The notes below the pieces were generated by a model. It made no database searches and had not been told where the DNA came from. It saw nothing but the letters and a program-made list of their open reading frames with translations. A stretch of 64,000 nucleotides of DNA. It comes from SAR86 cluster bacterium (GTDB lineage Bacteria; Pseudomonadota; Gammaproteobacteria; Pseudomonadales; Pseudohongiellaceae). The stretch covers positions 1-64,000 of the forward strand of contig NVUL01000001.1 in the NCBI GenBank assembly GCA_002401885.1. The letters are read 5' to 3'. Shown here one piece after another: positions 34,873 to 45,229 of the stretch; the stretch's first letter is position 1; each line of letters opens with the position of its first letter. A program made the translations under genes and the position numbers.

Positions 34873-36591
34873 TTAGTCTCCTAGTCTGTCGGTGAGATCT
34901 ACGATACGAGTAATTTCATCCAGGCTAGTGGTACCATCGATAACGCGTCTACAGGCATCATCGGCAAGCGTCCTAAAGCCTTCCTCGGCAGCTGCCTGTT
35001 TGAGAGTATGAGCGGACGCATTCTCCGAGATAAGCCTTCGAAGATTGTCACTATTCTGCAGAATTTCAAGTATCGACGTACGTCCTTTGTAGCCAAGCCC
35101 AGAGCACTTAGTACAACCAACGGCCTGATATATTTGCGTTTGGGTGTCATTTGCATCGAGCTTGAGCAGCGTGCGCTCCAGATCACCAAGTTCTTGCGGC
35201 TGCTTGCATTCGGCGCAGAGTCTGCGCACTAGTCGCTGACCGATAATTCCAATCAGATTCGCTGAAAGAAGGTCTGGCAACACGTCGAGGTCCGTGAGTC
35301 GTGGCACTGAGCCGATCGCCGAGTTGGTATGCAGAGTTGAGAATACTTGATGGCCTGTCATCGCGGCACGGAAGGCCATTTCTGCTGTTACGTTGTCACG
35401 AATCTCACCCACCAGAATTACATCTGGGTCCTGACGCATCATTGAGCGAATGCCTTCCGCGAAATCCATCTTGGCCGCTGCATTGATTGAAGATTGACGA
35501 ATCATTGGCATCGGATATTCGACCGGGTCTTCCATAGTCATTATATTGATGGCCTCCGTGTTGATGTGATTCAACACAGAATAGAGCGTGGTGGTCTTCC
35601 CGCTACCGGTAGGGCCAGTCACGAGAATAACGCCCTCCGGCTTGGCGAGCATCATCTTGATCGCATATAGGTTCTCTTCGCTCAGGCCCAGCGATTCTAG
35701 GGGGACGATGCCCTTACGTCTGTCCAGAATTCTGAGCACGATGTTTTCACCGTGTGTAGTGGGCTGGGCAGCAACTCTGAAATCGATCTGTCTGCCGATC
35801 AATGTGAGAGAAATCCGCCCATCTTGTGGCGCTCTCGATTCGGCTATATTCATACCACTGATTACCTTTAGCCGCACGACCATCGCTGCCCAATAGCTCT
35901 TGTGCAGACTTCTAATCTGACGCAGTACGCCGTCGACACGATAGCGAATTCTTAGAAAGGCTTCTTCCGGCTCGAAGTGAATATCCGAGGCCCCCTGTTG
36001 TACCGCATCTGCCATCAATGCGTTGATGAGACGTACCATGGGATGATGGTATTGGTCGCCCTCAGTCTGCAGATTATCTAGATCTATCTCGCCGGTTTCG
36101 ATTTCTTCCAAAATTCCATCGATGGATAGATTGAAACCATAGATTTCTTCGATGGTGCCAGCTATGTCAGTCTCGTTACCCAGCACTGGTTGAATCTGCA
36201 GCTTGCTATCATGCAGGGCGCGAATTTGATCGAGCGCAACAATATTGTAGGTGTCTGGCATCGCTACCGTGAGTTCATGCAAAGCCGAGTTATATGAAAG
36301 TGGCAAAACCTTGTAGCGACGTGCAAGTTCTTGCGGAACCATTTTTATCGCGTCGGCATCGATTACGGAGCCGGTTACATCGACAGTGGAGTAGCCGGTA
36401 TTCTCACTCAAGGCATCTCGAATAATGGAATCTGTTACGAAACCTAAGTGGATAAGAACGGCGCCTATACGCTTTCCAAGATTCTCTTGCTCTAAGAGTG
36501 CGATCGTTAATTGATCCGGAGTGATAATTCCCTTCTCGATCAATGCATCACCGAGTTGTTTCTTACCAGTAGATTTAGGTTTCTCACTCAT
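34873..36591 (-). CDS. mshE: Pilus extension ATPase MshE with c-di-GMP-binding N-terminus
   Basis: A 572-residue GspE/PulE-type hexameric ATPase. The N-terminal MshEN domain carries the two tandem motifs that bind c-di-GMP in MshE (QLGDALIEKGIITPDQLTIALLEQ about 14-37 and RIGAVLIHLGFVTDSI about 40-55). The motor domain has Walker A GPTGSGKTTTL, Walker B DPDVILVGEIRD, the Asp box and a CAECKQ/CTKCSG zinc-type Cys set near the C-terminus. It powers pilin assembly at the inner membrane. It overlaps the mshN stop by eight bases. Confidence 0.9.
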   Translation of the reverse strand: MSEKPKSTGKKQLGDALIEKGIITPDQLTIALLEQENLGKRIGAVLIHLGFVTDSIIRDALSENTGYSTVDVTGSVIDADAIKMVPQELARRYKVLPLSYNSALHELTVAMPDTYNIVALDQIRALHDSKLQIQPVLGNETDIAGTIEEIYGFNLSIDGILEEIETGEIDLDNLQTEGDQYHHPMVRLINALMADAVQQGASDIHFEPEEAFLRIRYRVDGVLRQIRSLHKSYWAAMVVRLKVISGMNIAESRAPQDGRISLTLIGRQIDFRVAAQPTTHGENIVLRILDRRKGIVPLESLGLSEENLYAIKMMLAKPEGVILVTGPTGSGKTTTLYSVLNHINTEAINIMTMEDPVEYPMPMIRQSSINAAAKMDFAEGIRSMMRQDPDVILVGEIRDNVTAEMAFRAAMTGHQVFSTLHTNSAIGSVPRLTDLDVLPDLLSANLIGIIGQRLVRRLCAECKQPQELGDLERTLLKLDANDTQTQIYQAVGCTKCSGLGYKGRTSILEILQNSDNLRRLISENASAHTLKQAAAEEGFRTLADDACRRVIDGTTSLDEITRIVDLTDRLGD

Positions 36592-38395
36592 CGTTGCCGT
36601 TTCCTGCCATGTTCGCGAGGCGGCTTCTGACCGCAGTTAGATCGAATCCTGCTGGATGATTCGCTGAATAACCCAATGCTTCGCGATAGTAGTTCTGTGC
36701 CGGCTCACTCTGATTCAGGTGTTCCAGGCTCACCGCCAGGTTAAACGCGTAGTCTGGATTTACTAGACCATTTAGAAGCGCGTCGGACTTAGCCAACTGT
36801 AAAGCTCTGAAGTAGGCTTGCTGAGCCTCGGACCAGCGTTGATTCGATGCTAGAAAGTTGCCATAAGCATAGGAGAGTGCAGCAACATCTGGGTGCTCAT
36901 TGAGTAAGCGTTTAAGTTCAGCCTCCTGCTCGGAGGGACTGCCCGCCGGCAATAGTTCCATTAATCCTGCACGTGCAATCGGGTCACTAGGATTGCGCGC
37001 CAGTAATCTAGAGTAGAGATCCAGGGCTTCTGTTAAGTTTCCATTTCGCGCCGTAATATTTGCAAGACCTAACAATGCGTCGCGCTGCCTAGGATCGCTA
37101 GCTAGTGTCTGACGATACAACACTTCGGCCTGATCGAGAGAGCCCTGTTGATAGGCCGCATAGGCTCGATCCACATTCGGATCGACTATCGCAACAGTCT
37201 CCTGTTTCCTGAAGCTAATTAAATTTGTAGGCTCCGCCGATTGAACGCCAATATTGGCAACAGGCTGAATTATAACCTCAGACGCAACAGCAACTGTTGG
37301 AGTATCGCCGATGATTGTCGTGGCCGTTTCAGGCTGCGGCATCTCTTCCACTATTGTCTCGGGCTGTAAGTTTGCCGCACTTCGACTCGCCTCAGGTACA
37401 GCCAGGATCTCAAGCACCGGGAGTTCGATGAGAGTATCTGCCACTGACGCTACTGCAGAAGTATCGCCAGTTTCCACATCAACGCCTCCTGGGATGACCA
37501 ATTTCTCCGGCACACTGTCTGCAATATTGACCGCCGCCGTCTCCTCGGCTTCAGTAACATTAACAGCGTCAATGGACAATTGATTCCCGTCCGCTTCTGA
37601 GGAGACTCCGTCATCCACAAATTCTGTTGTCGAGTAGCTTCCCGCTGGGATATTGAACGTCGATTCCTGATTTAGAGAGACATAGAAATAAGCGGAAAGC
37701 GCAACAACAACGAGCCCTGATACGCCGCCTGCTGCGACCCTCATATTGACGTTTTTTAGTAGCGGTGACTTCTTTGCGGCGAAAACACTGCGGGCGGTTC
37801 TTCGCCCGGGCTCGTCTCTATCCCTCGCTCGCTCTCTAGCCTGCTCTGCACCCTTGGCGATCACGCGAGAATTCTGCATCTTGACAGATTTTACTGAGCC
37901 CGATGCCCCAACTATCGCTGTATCTGGGGCCGCCTCTTCGCCGGTAGTTGTATTGTCCTCTTCGCTCTCAAAACTATCGAAGTCGAAGGCCCCGTGCACA
38001 GATTTTGGTTCTTGCTGTTGTTCTGGCTCGGGCGATGCTTTCTCAACACTAGCCGCATCTCCACGGGAAGGACTTTGTTCTAAATCCGTGTCACTGCCGG
38101 CCGCGGATTCTTTAGCAGCTCCAACCGAAGTTGGCAGCACATAATCATCTTCGTCTTCAAATTTGATTGCGGCTTCGAGGTTGGGTACAGCCGAACGCGT
38201 AGAAACTTCTTCTATGGCTTCCATGCTGAGTTTGATTTCAGATGCGGGGGAATCTTCCGAAACTTTTTCGGCCACTACACTCGCCTGCTGCGTTACATCA
38301 GCGGCGGCAGGAACAGCTTCTTCGGACTTATTCTCTTGCGCGGCCTTCTTCTTCGCTTCCTCGGCCTTGCGCAGCGCGTCCATCAATAAACTCAT
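36584..38395 (-). CDS. mshN: TPR protein MshN
   Basis: A 603-residue protein. The short cytoplasmic N-terminus MSLLMDALRKAEEAKKKA is characteristic of MshN. A long acidic, low-complexity region (20-200) follows, then one transmembrane helix (about 222-240), a second disordered stretch and a set of TPR repeats from about 405 to 590 (VDRAYAAYQQGSLDQAEVLYRQTL). It is periplasmic for most of its length. MshN probably stabilises the secretin channel. Its N-terminus is preceded by the mshL stop at 36 bases. Confidence 0.8.
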   Translation of the reverse strand: MSLLMDALRKAEEAKKKAAQENKSEEAVPAAADVTQQASVVAEKVSEDSPASEIKLSMEAIEEVSTRSAVPNLEAAIKFEDEDDYVLPTSVGAAKESAAGSDTDLEQSPSRGDAASVEKASPEPEQQQEPKSVHGAFDFDSFESEEDNTTTGEEAAPDTAIVGASGSVKSVKMQNSRVIAKGAEQARERARDRDEPGRRTARSVFAAKKSPLLKNVNMRVAAGGVSGLVVVALSAYFYVSLNQESTFNIPAGSYSTTEFVDDGVSSEADGNQLSIDAVNVTEAEETAAVNIADSVPEKLVIPGGVDVETGDTSAVASVADTLIELPVLEILAVPEASRSAANLQPETIVEEMPQPETATTIIGDTPTVAVASEVIIQPVANIGVQSAEPTNLISFRKQETVAIVDPNVDRAYAAYQQGSLDQAEVLYRQTLASDPRQRDALLGLANITARNGNLTEALDLYSRLLARNPSDPIARAGLMELLPAGSPSEQEAELKRLLNEHPDVAALSYAYGNFLASNQRWSEAQQAYFRALQLAKSDALLNGLVNPDYAFNLAVSLEHLNQSEPAQNYYREALGYSANHPAGFDLTAVRSRLANMAGNGNDE

Positions 38396-38430
38396 GGAGT
38401 CTTCTCAGTTAATTCGTGGTGACGTCGTCT

Positions 38431-40038
38431 TTAGAATGCTAGCCGAGCATTCCGGCTGGTATCAGAATTTGAAGCCGTTGGAAGATACTCTCTAAAATTC
38501 TCAAAATCACCCTCTATGCTAGGCTGCCTAATAACAACCGGACGGATGAAAATAATTAGCTCTGTCTTGACCAAGTTTTCATCTTTCTGGCTAAACAAAT
38601 TGCCTACAATTGGAAGACGGTTCAGTCCGGGCAAACCTGAGTTGCTGTTCTCGACCGTGTCTTGCATCAAACCACCTAGAATCGCTATCTGCCCACTTTC
38701 GACTTTTAGTATGGATTCAATCTCGCGAATCTGAACCTCCGGTATCTGGTTGATGACGTTCTCCTGAGCCAAGGCAGGGTTCGGGTCATTAACGAAACGA
38801 ATTATGCGGGATATAGTCGGTCGTACGTTCAGCGTGACTTGATCGTTCTCGCTTATCTGCGGAGTCACCGCCATCGTAAAGCCGATGGGAACACTATGGA
38901 CTTCACTAGTGAAGACGGTCGGAGTTCCTGGGCCGGCCGCACTCGCCGCGACGCCGGGCTCGACCGAGATCGTAAAATAAATTCTGCTGTCGACAACTCT
39001 GAGCATCGCCGTTTGATTATTGAGAGCCATAATCTTCGGGCTAGACAATACTTTCGTTTCACCGAACTGAGATAGTAACCTAACCGTTGAGGTGATCGCA
39101 TCAGGCCCTGCCGACTTGTCTATGGTTAAGACATTTGTTGGCGTAGAAGCCAAGTTTAGGCCCAGTAAATCCTGGGTAAAGCTTACCTGTCCGTTATCTC
39201 TCGCGAGCAGGGACCAATCAACTCCAGACTGGAATCGATCATTTAGATTTACTTCAACGATAGTCGCCTCAATCAGCACCTGATAAAGAGCTCGGGTTCG
39301 AACCGTCTCGATAAAGGTGAAGACGTCTTCATGCTGGCGGTTCGTTGCGCGAACAGTGACCAGGCCGCTCTCAGGACTCATTATAATGGAACTGCTACTA
39401 TCACCCTCTGCACTTTCGCCAAGTATAGTCGCTAAGTTAGATTCCAACATCTGCCAAAAATCATTATTTGAAACTTGGCTTAACGTCGAAGTGGAAGTAT
39501 TGGTTTCATCGCCTCCTACGCCAGAGGCTACCGCAACTGTAGACTGCGCATTCCTAGCTACGTTGACATAGTCGATTCGGTAGTTACGCAACTCTGGTAG
39601 GTCGGCCTCTACAGTCAGATAGTCTTCGCGCTCGAAATCCCAGACTATTGATACCTGCCTAGCGAGCCGATCGAGAATTTGCGGCAGGGTCTGATCAATC
39701 GCGTTCAAGCTAACAGAGCCGGTTACTGCGGAGTGCACATCGATATTGATGTCCGCGTCTCTCGCCATAGCGAATAGCAGCTGCCTAACCTCGACATCTT
39801 GTACAACCACCGAATAGAGCGCTAAGGGTGCTTCCGATTGCGGGGCAGTTACTGCGGGCAATGGCCTGACGATATTTGGGATGTTTGATTCGGGAGCCGC
39901 TTCAGGCGCGGCGAGGTGCCTGCCATCGACGGGTCGTTCCCCGATGGCGTCCGCGGGGTCAAACTGCAATGTGTCACAAGCCGAGAGCAGCGCTAAACTA
40001 AAGGCGATGCTCAAAATTTTTCGATCAACGTTCAACAT
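38431..40038 (-). CDS. mshL: Outer-membrane secretin MshL
   Basis: The product is 535 residues from the ATG at 40038 (behind GGAG). A lipobox LLSAC marks a lipoprotein N-terminus. An STN-type N-terminal domain (about 75-170) precedes the secretin domain (270-520) with its signature VPIGFTMAVTPQISENDQVTLNVRPTISR and GGLMQDTVENSNSGLPGLNRLPIVGNLF. It forms the gated pore through which the pilus crosses the outer membrane. The adjoining MshM stop is five bases upstream. Confidence 0.9.
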   Translation of the reverse strand: MLNVDRKILSIAFSLALLSACDTLQFDPADAIGERPVDGRHLAAPEAAPESNIPNIVRPLPAVTAPQSEAPLALYSVVVQDVEVRQLLFAMARDADINIDVHSAVTGSVSLNAIDQTLPQILDRLARQVSIVWDFEREDYLTVEADLPELRNYRIDYVNVARNAQSTVAVASGVGGDETNTSTSTLSQVSNNDFWQMLESNLATILGESAEGDSSSSIIMSPESGLVTVRATNRQHEDVFTFIETVRTRALYQVLIEATIVEVNLNDRFQSGVDWSLLARDNGQVSFTQDLLGLNLASTPTNVLTIDKSAGPDAITSTVRLLSQFGETKVLSSPKIMALNNQTAMLRVVDSRIYFTISVEPGVAASAAGPGTPTVFTSEVHSVPIGFTMAVTPQISENDQVTLNVRPTISRIIRFVNDPNPALAQENVINQIPEVQIREIESILKVESGQIAILGGLMQDTVENSNSGLPGLNRLPIVGNLFSQKDENLVKTELIIFIRPVVIRQPSIEGDFENFREYLPTASNSDTSRNARLAF

Positions 40039-40043
40039 ACAGA

Positions 40044-41768
40044 TCACTCCAGGATCAGGCCGGCAATGCTATTGTTTATGTTGCATTCAACACTGCTCAT
40101 ATTCTGCACAAAAGGTTCGAATTCATAGATAGTCGCTGGAAGCCCCTCGATAAAATCTTGCGCAAGACTTACGCCGTCGAAATTCCCATACTTGATAGTC
40201 CAATAACTACGGTTGCTGTTGCTGGACATACAGACGTAACTGTCAGCCAGATAATCATGCTCGTCGAGTATTTGTAGGAATGATTCTGCAAATTCCAAAT
40301 TGCTAGCATCCCCAGAAAGGAACTGCACGGTATATCCGCCACCTTCAGAACTCCTCAGCCAGTCGATAGATGCAAGCACGCGATTCTGCAGCTTGCCTCC
40401 TGATGCCGATCTGCCGAAACCCATTTCAGCGGGAGTGAGCTGTTGCTCTGCAGGCGTGGCCACGATGTTATTAACCCAACCAGGCTGAACAAATCCTTCT
40501 GCCAGGCTAGGCTCAATACGTACGACTTCCTCGGGAGCAACTGCAATTCGAGCTCGGCTTGCCCTCTCGGCGCCATCTACTAACCCTGCTGCGACTGTAG
40601 CTGCATGTGCTGCTACGTTTAGCTGATTAACGTCACCTTCAACCGGCATGGGAGGGAACTGAGGCTTCTGAGACTGTGGCCATTGTTCTTGCTCGAGTTC
40701 TACGACTATTTCTTCATCACCATCTTCGACGATTGATATGCGGACAGGATTGCTTGCTGGCTGTTGTTCCAGGAACTTGCCGCTAAACTGATCAATCACT
40801 TGTGACTGCATTGCTATGCTACCCGCCTGCGGCCAGACAACGAACGCAACTGCCAAAACAGCGGCCAACATACCAGCACTAACTACACGCAGAGGTGAAA
40901 ACAGGGTACGCAGCGCTGCGGTTAGGTAGTCGCTATCGCAGATGGCTGCCCATACATGATGCGCAGTGATTAGCGGAGACGTGCCCCCGTTTAATTCACT
41001 GCCAGCTAGCACGTCCTCGGCAAATGCAGCCAGCAGTGCCTTATCTACAAGTATATTAATACGTCGCGTAAGGCCTCCCGAGGCCTTCGACACTAGCCAT
41101 TCGGCACTTCTCGTAAGCAACTGTGGACAGGGACAACCTGCAGCTCCCAGACGAAAACGCACATATTCCGACAGTTCATTCGTAGTCAGCGGATTCAGGT
41201 GAAAACTATGAGTGATACGCTCGCGAAGCTGACGTATATTCTTCGAGCTCAGATTCTTATCCAGTTCAGGTTGACCGAAAAGAATAATCTGCATCAACTT
41301 GTCGACTTGTGTTTCGAGATTACTGAACAGCCGAATCTCTTCCAGAGTTTCTACCGACATACCCTGAGCTTCTTCGATGATAACGAGGACTCTTCTATTC
41401 GCCGTATGCTGTTTGATAAGGTAATTTTGTAGCTGCTGCATAACCAACAGCTTCGATGTATCGCGTCTCACCGGCAGCTTCAATTCAAATGCGATGGCAT
41501 ACAGAACTTCATCTGGACTGAGCCTAGGGTTAGCGAGGTAGACAATTTCTGTGGTTTCCGGCAAACGTTCTTCCAGCATGCGGCAGAGCATCGTTTTTCC
41601 GCTGCCAACCTCGCCTACTACCTTGAGAATTCCTTCGCCACTCTCGATTGCAAATAGCATTGCATCGAGCACTACGCCCCTACCCTGATTGCCACCGGAA
41701 AAAAACAACGATGTGTCGGGCGTAATACGGAACGGATGTCTTTCGAGTGAAAAATAATCCAAGTACAT
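40044..41768 (-). CDS. mshM: MshM: ExeA/GspA-type AAA ATPase with SPOR-like C-terminus
   Basis: A 574-residue protein from the ATG at 41768 (MYLDYFSLERHPF); a longer open frame has no better start. Residues 1-265 are an AAA_22-type ATPase (Walker A GEVGSGKTMLCR, Walker B VLVIIEEAQGM) as in MshM, ExeA and GspA. One transmembrane helix (about 285-303) leads to a periplasmic part that ends in a SPOR-like, peptidoglycan-binding fold (about 475-550, GGGYTVQFLSGDASN). This C-terminal domain makes it resemble ExeA or DamX, which help insert secretins across peptidoglycan. It is the first gene of the long pilus operon, with about 197 bases upstream. Confidence 0.75.
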   Translation of the reverse strand: MYLDYFSLERHPFRITPDTSLFFSGGNQGRGVVLDAMLFAIESGEGILKVVGEVGSGKTMLCRMLEERLPETTEIVYLANPRLSPDEVLYAIAFELKLPVRRDTSKLLVMQQLQNYLIKQHTANRRVLVIIEEAQGMSVETLEEIRLFSNLETQVDKLMQIILFGQPELDKNLSSKNIRQLRERITHSFHLNPLTTNELSEYVRFRLGAAGCPCPQLLTRSAEWLVSKASGGLTRRINILVDKALLAAFAEDVLAGSELNGGTSPLITAHHVWAAICDSDYLTAALRTLFSPLRVVSAGMLAAVLAVAFVVWPQAGSIAMQSQVIDQFSGKFLEQQPASNPVRISIVEDGDEEIVVELEQEQWPQSQKPQFPPMPVEGDVNQLNVAAHAATVAAGLVDGAERASRARIAVAPEEVVRIEPSLAEGFVQPGWVNNIVATPAEQQLTPAEMGFGRSASGGKLQNRVLASIDWLRSSEGGGYTVQFLSGDASNLEFAESFLQILDEHDYLADSYVCMSSNSNRSYWTIKYGNFDGVSLAQDFIEGLPATIYEFEPFVQNMSSVECNINNSIAGLILE

Positions 41769-41965
41769 TTTTGCGTGGCTCCTGCCAGATACAGACTCTA
41801 AGCACAGACACATTTCGCGCGCCCAACACCAAGGCCTGATAAAAAAAACCAGTTCTAGTCATAGTATCGGGCAGGTTCAGGAGAAATTGACTAAAATCGC
41901 GGGATTTAACCGCCTTTTTGGGGTCGAGGACGCAATTGAGACAGATTGCGGGAGAATCAGGGAAT

Positions 41966-42625
41966 TCAGGGGTTTGTCTCTTCTCCCAATTCGAATTCTG
42001 CAAGGATTTGTGACTCATTACGGGCATCCTCAACCCAAACGGATAAAGCGGTATTTTGCTGCATTGTTCTTATGTATTCCTGGCTGGAATCGGAAAGCTC
42101 AATGCCATAGGTAGTGAGGCGCATTACGATAGGCGCGAACATACAATCGGCCACAGAAAACTCCCCGAAGAGATATTCGCCGCGCGGAAAGAACTTAGCC
42201 CTCGCATCGCTAAACAGCTGGTCCACCCGTCTACAGTCTGCTTCGGCCGCCGCAGTGATCTCTAGTCTCTTTCGAGCTCTGCAGTTCATGGGCATCTCGG
42301 AACGAATCGCCATGAAGCCGGAATGCATCTCGCTACAATAGGCGCGGCATAGTGCGCGCTCCTCAATGTTCCTGGGCCAAGCCGACCCTTGTAGGTATTT
42401 TTCTGATACATACTCACAAATAGCCAGTGAATCCCAGATTGTGCTATCGCCATCCTTCAGCACAGGCACACGCAGCGTTGGCGAATACTGCGCAAGCTCC
42501 TGCTGGTACCCCTCGGTAAAGAGCGCAATGCAAATTTCCTCGAAAGGGATATCGAAGTGCTTTAGCAACAGCCAAGGCCGCAGCGACCAAGCTGAATAGT
42601 TCTTGCTACCGATAACTAGTTGCAC
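41966..42625 (-). CDS. Glutathione S-transferase family protein
   Basis: The product is 219 residues. The thioredoxin-like N-domain has NYSAWSLRPWLLLKHF with the likely catalytic Ser, and the cis-Pro segment LRVPVLKDGDSTIWDSLAICEYV. The helical C-domain follows. It is cytoplasmic; the substrate is unknown. It sits as a single gene between the two pilus ATPase units, on the same strand. Confidence 0.85.
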   Translation of the reverse strand: MQLVIGSKNYSAWSLRPWLLLKHFDIPFEEICIALFTEGYQQELAQYSPTLRVPVLKDGDSTIWDSLAICEYVSEKYLQGSAWPRNIEERALCRAYCSEMHSGFMAIRSEMPMNCRARKRLEITAAAEADCRRVDQLFSDARAKFFPRGEYLFGEFSVADCMFAPIVMRLTTYGIELSDSSQEYIRTMQQNTALSVWVEDARNESQILAEFELGEETNP

Positions 42626-42670
42626 AATCGCTCCCCCACTCCCACTTTGTTGAAACTTCCTCTACATTAC

Positions 42671-42710
42671 AAAAAAAGCCTGACCATTGCGAAATGATCA
42701 GGCTTTTTTT
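42671..42710 (-). terminator. Rho-independent terminator after the large GspE-type ATPase gene
   Basis: AAAGCCTGA pairs with TCAGGCTTT around a 14-base loop, flanked by A7 and T7 runs. On the minus strand it lies 30 bases after the ATPase stop and about 45 bases before the GST start, so the ATPase forms its own transcript. Confidence 0.9.
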
Positions 42711-42739
42711 GCGGCGCTACAGACTTTAGAATCAACGCT

Positions 42740-45229
42740 CTACAGTGTCCGAATCTGAGTATAGTCTGTATAGCCCATTAGTATCTTCTCGATACCATCC
42801 TGCTTCCTGGTGTGCATGCCCGCTTTGATTGCCGCAATATGTACTTCCGATGCTGGGGCCCGACGCAAGACCAAATTCTTGATTTCAGAATTGTTCATCA
42901 AGAGTTCGTGAACACCCATGCGCCCTCTATAACCCGTATCAAGGCAATCCATGCAGCCCGGCGCTTTATAGAGAGTGAACTGACCTTTCTGCGCGAAGTC
43001 CTTATGCCAGAGTTCAATCTGCCTGATTACTTCTTCATCACTAGGTGCAGAACGAGAATCTCCCGACATTGCCTCACTGCAATATTCGACTGCCAGGAAC
43101 TCGAGCTCTCGCTTCTCAGGTGTGTAAGCTTTCTTACAAGAGGTGCACAAGGTTCTTGTTAGGCGTTGGGAGAGTACACCGATCATCGCATCGGCGAAGT
43201 TGAATGGATCCATATCCATATCTAATAAGCGCACGATACTTTCCGCTGCGCTATTGGTATGCAGCGTTGATAGCACCAAGTGACCAGTGAGCGATGCCTC
43301 GATCGCTGTTGATGCTGTTTCATGGTCACGCATCTCGCCTACCATGATGATGTCTGGGTCAGCACGCAGGAAGGCTCTCATCGCGATAGAAAATGTCATT
43401 CCAACTTTGTCGTTTACTTCAACTTGGCGTAGCCCCGGCTGAGTAATTTCCACTGGATCTTCCGCTGTCCAAATTTTTCGCTCAGTACCATTCAAATAAT
43501 TTAAAACGGAATGCAAGGTTGTACTCTTACCAGAACCGGTAGGGCCACAAACGAGAAACAAGCCGTGCGGCCTGGAAATGCCATCTAATAAACGGTCGAG
43601 ATTGTCACTACTTAGCCCGATGGCGTTGATCGGCATACACTTACCGCCACTAAGCAGACGAATAACAACATCTTCTATACCACCGGCGGTAGGAATGGTT
43701 GCCACACGTAGCTCTACATCAACTGGAGCGAAGTGTCTGAAATTAATCTTTCCATCCTGAGGCTTGTTCTTGTTAGAAATGTCTAGGTGCGCCATTACCT
43801 TGATTCTGGAAACGAACACGGCGCGATATTTTGTGGGAAATTTGTAGTAGGTCGCTAGCACACCATCTTTTCTGAAGCGCACGACAACCTTCTGCTTGCC
43901 CATACCAGGCTCTATATGTATGTCCGACACCTTCTGCCGATGCGCATCTTCGACAATTTTATTGACTATGCGCACTACGACATTGTCAGTAACCTGCGCA
44001 GTTTCTGCTGCTGAGAAGAGCGTCGAATCATAGGAATCGTCTTCACCATCGGCATCTAACTCGCCATCGAAATCGGCTATCGTCGCTTCGATGTCTTCGG
44101 ATGAATAATAGAACTGTAGTGCCCAGTTAATGTCCTCTGGGGACGCCATGACAGGCTCGACATATTTGTTAATGTTAAAACTTAGAGCGTCAGTAACCTG
44201 CCAATCCATTGGGTTCTCGATCGCTACGACGATCTTGCCCTCGTAGACATAGAGGGGTACAACCTTGTGCTTAAATGCGATAGCCGCGGTGAGCACTCGA
44301 ATAACTTCCGGCTCCACAATAAATTCGCGTAGGTTTACAAAGGGAATACCTAGCTTCTTGGCGAGGCTCTGTTGAATCTCATCCTTCGCGATGACTCCGG
44401 CGTTGACCAAAATCTCGCCAAGCGCGCTCTTACGACTCTTCTTCTGTTCTTTTAACGCGTCTTGAAGCTGCACCTCCGTTACCAGATCTTCCGACAGCAG
44501 AATCTCACCGAGTTTTAGGTTCGGCATGTTCTTCTGCCGAGAGAGAGCGCCCTCTAATTCATCTGCATCAACGATCTTATTGCTTACTAAGTATTCGCCG
44601 ATCGTGCGCGAGCGCTCTGTCTGTTGCTCCTCGAGAGCAGTGCTTAGTGCTTCCTGAGAAATCTGCTTCTCTTGAACGAGCAGGTCGCCGATCTGACCAC
44701 CGATGGTATTGCTTTCGATTGAGGCTTTGGAGACGAAGAGGTGGGTACAGTAGCGCCACTTGCGTCCGACCTTTGTCTGCTCGTAAAAATGGAGTCCGTT
44801 CTTGTCGGTGCGCGAGCCGTAGGTCTTGCCGGTGATTTCTGTTCGATCTTTAAAAAATACCTCGAAGGAACGCGCAGCCGTATCGACATCCAGTCCTTTG
44901 ATTTTCTCTTCGGTATTCTGGCTTTCTAACATCAATTGATACGGTTTCTCCAGTCGAAGAAACTTAATGTTAGCCATATCGATATCGGTAGGATTGTTAG
45001 CACGCGGTTCGAGAATGCTGATTGTTTCGGTAGACGCGTTGAACTGAGTGAGCTTACCCTTAGTACGGCTATTATTATTCAGCTCAATAGTTACTGAGGT
45101 ATTGGAGTATTCAGGCCCCTCATGCACATCCGAGAACGGCGGTGGCTGAAGGTCTATCTTCATAATTACTGGGGATTGTGAATTCATGCCCGAAGAAGGC
45201 CCCATCACAATCGCTGAATCGCTTTGCAT
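42740..45229 (-). CDS. GspE/PulE-family ATPase with four MshEN-like repeats and a novel N-domain
   Basis: An 829-residue protein. Residues 41-165 form an unassigned beta-rich part with two similar modules (GKLTQFN... and GKTYGSR...). Four repeats with 30-residue spacing follow (179-202, 209-232, 239-262, 269-292), each like the c-di-GMP-binding MshEN motif (for example QIGDLLVQEKQISQEALSTA). A linker precedes the motor domain (400-829): Walker A GPTGSGKST (562-570), Walker B DPDIIMVGEMRD (624-635), and Cys pairs CTSC (695, 698) and CMDC (759, 762). It is a second extension-type ATPase beside MshE, with its own promoter region and terminator. Its partner pilus or function is unknown. Confidence 0.8.
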   Translation of the reverse strand: MQSDSAIVMGPSSGMNSQSPVIMKIDLQPPPFSDVHEGPEYSNTSVTIELNNNSRTKGKLTQFNASTETISILEPRANNPTDIDMANIKFLRLEKPYQLMLESQNTEEKIKGLDVDTAARSFEVFFKDRTEITGKTYGSRTDKNGLHFYEQTKVGRKWRYCTHLFVSKASIESNTIGGQIGDLLVQEKQISQEALSTALEEQQTERSRTIGEYLVSNKIVDADELEGALSRQKNMPNLKLGEILLSEDLVTEVQLQDALKEQKKSRKSALGEILVNAGVIAKDEIQQSLAKKLGIPFVNLREFIVEPEVIRVLTAAIAFKHKVVPLYVYEGKIVVAIENPMDWQVTDALSFNINKYVEPVMASPEDINWALQFYYSSEDIEATIADFDGELDADGEDDSYDSTLFSAAETAQVTDNVVVRIVNKIVEDAHRQKVSDIHIEPGMGKQKVVVRFRKDGVLATYYKFPTKYRAVFVSRIKVMAHLDISNKNKPQDGKINFRHFAPVDVELRVATIPTAGGIEDVVIRLLSGGKCMPINAIGLSSDNLDRLLDGISRPHGLFLVCGPTGSGKSTTLHSVLNYLNGTERKIWTAEDPVEITQPGLRQVEVNDKVGMTFSIAMRAFLRADPDIIMVGEMRDHETASTAIEASLTGHLVLSTLHTNSAAESIVRLLDMDMDPFNFADAMIGVLSQRLTRTLCTSCKKAYTPEKRELEFLAVEYCSEAMSGDSRSAPSDEEVIRQIELWHKDFAQKGQFTLYKAPGCMDCLDTGYRGRMGVHELLMNNSEIKNLVLRRAPASEVHIAAIKAGMHTRKQDGIEKILMGYTDYTQIRTL

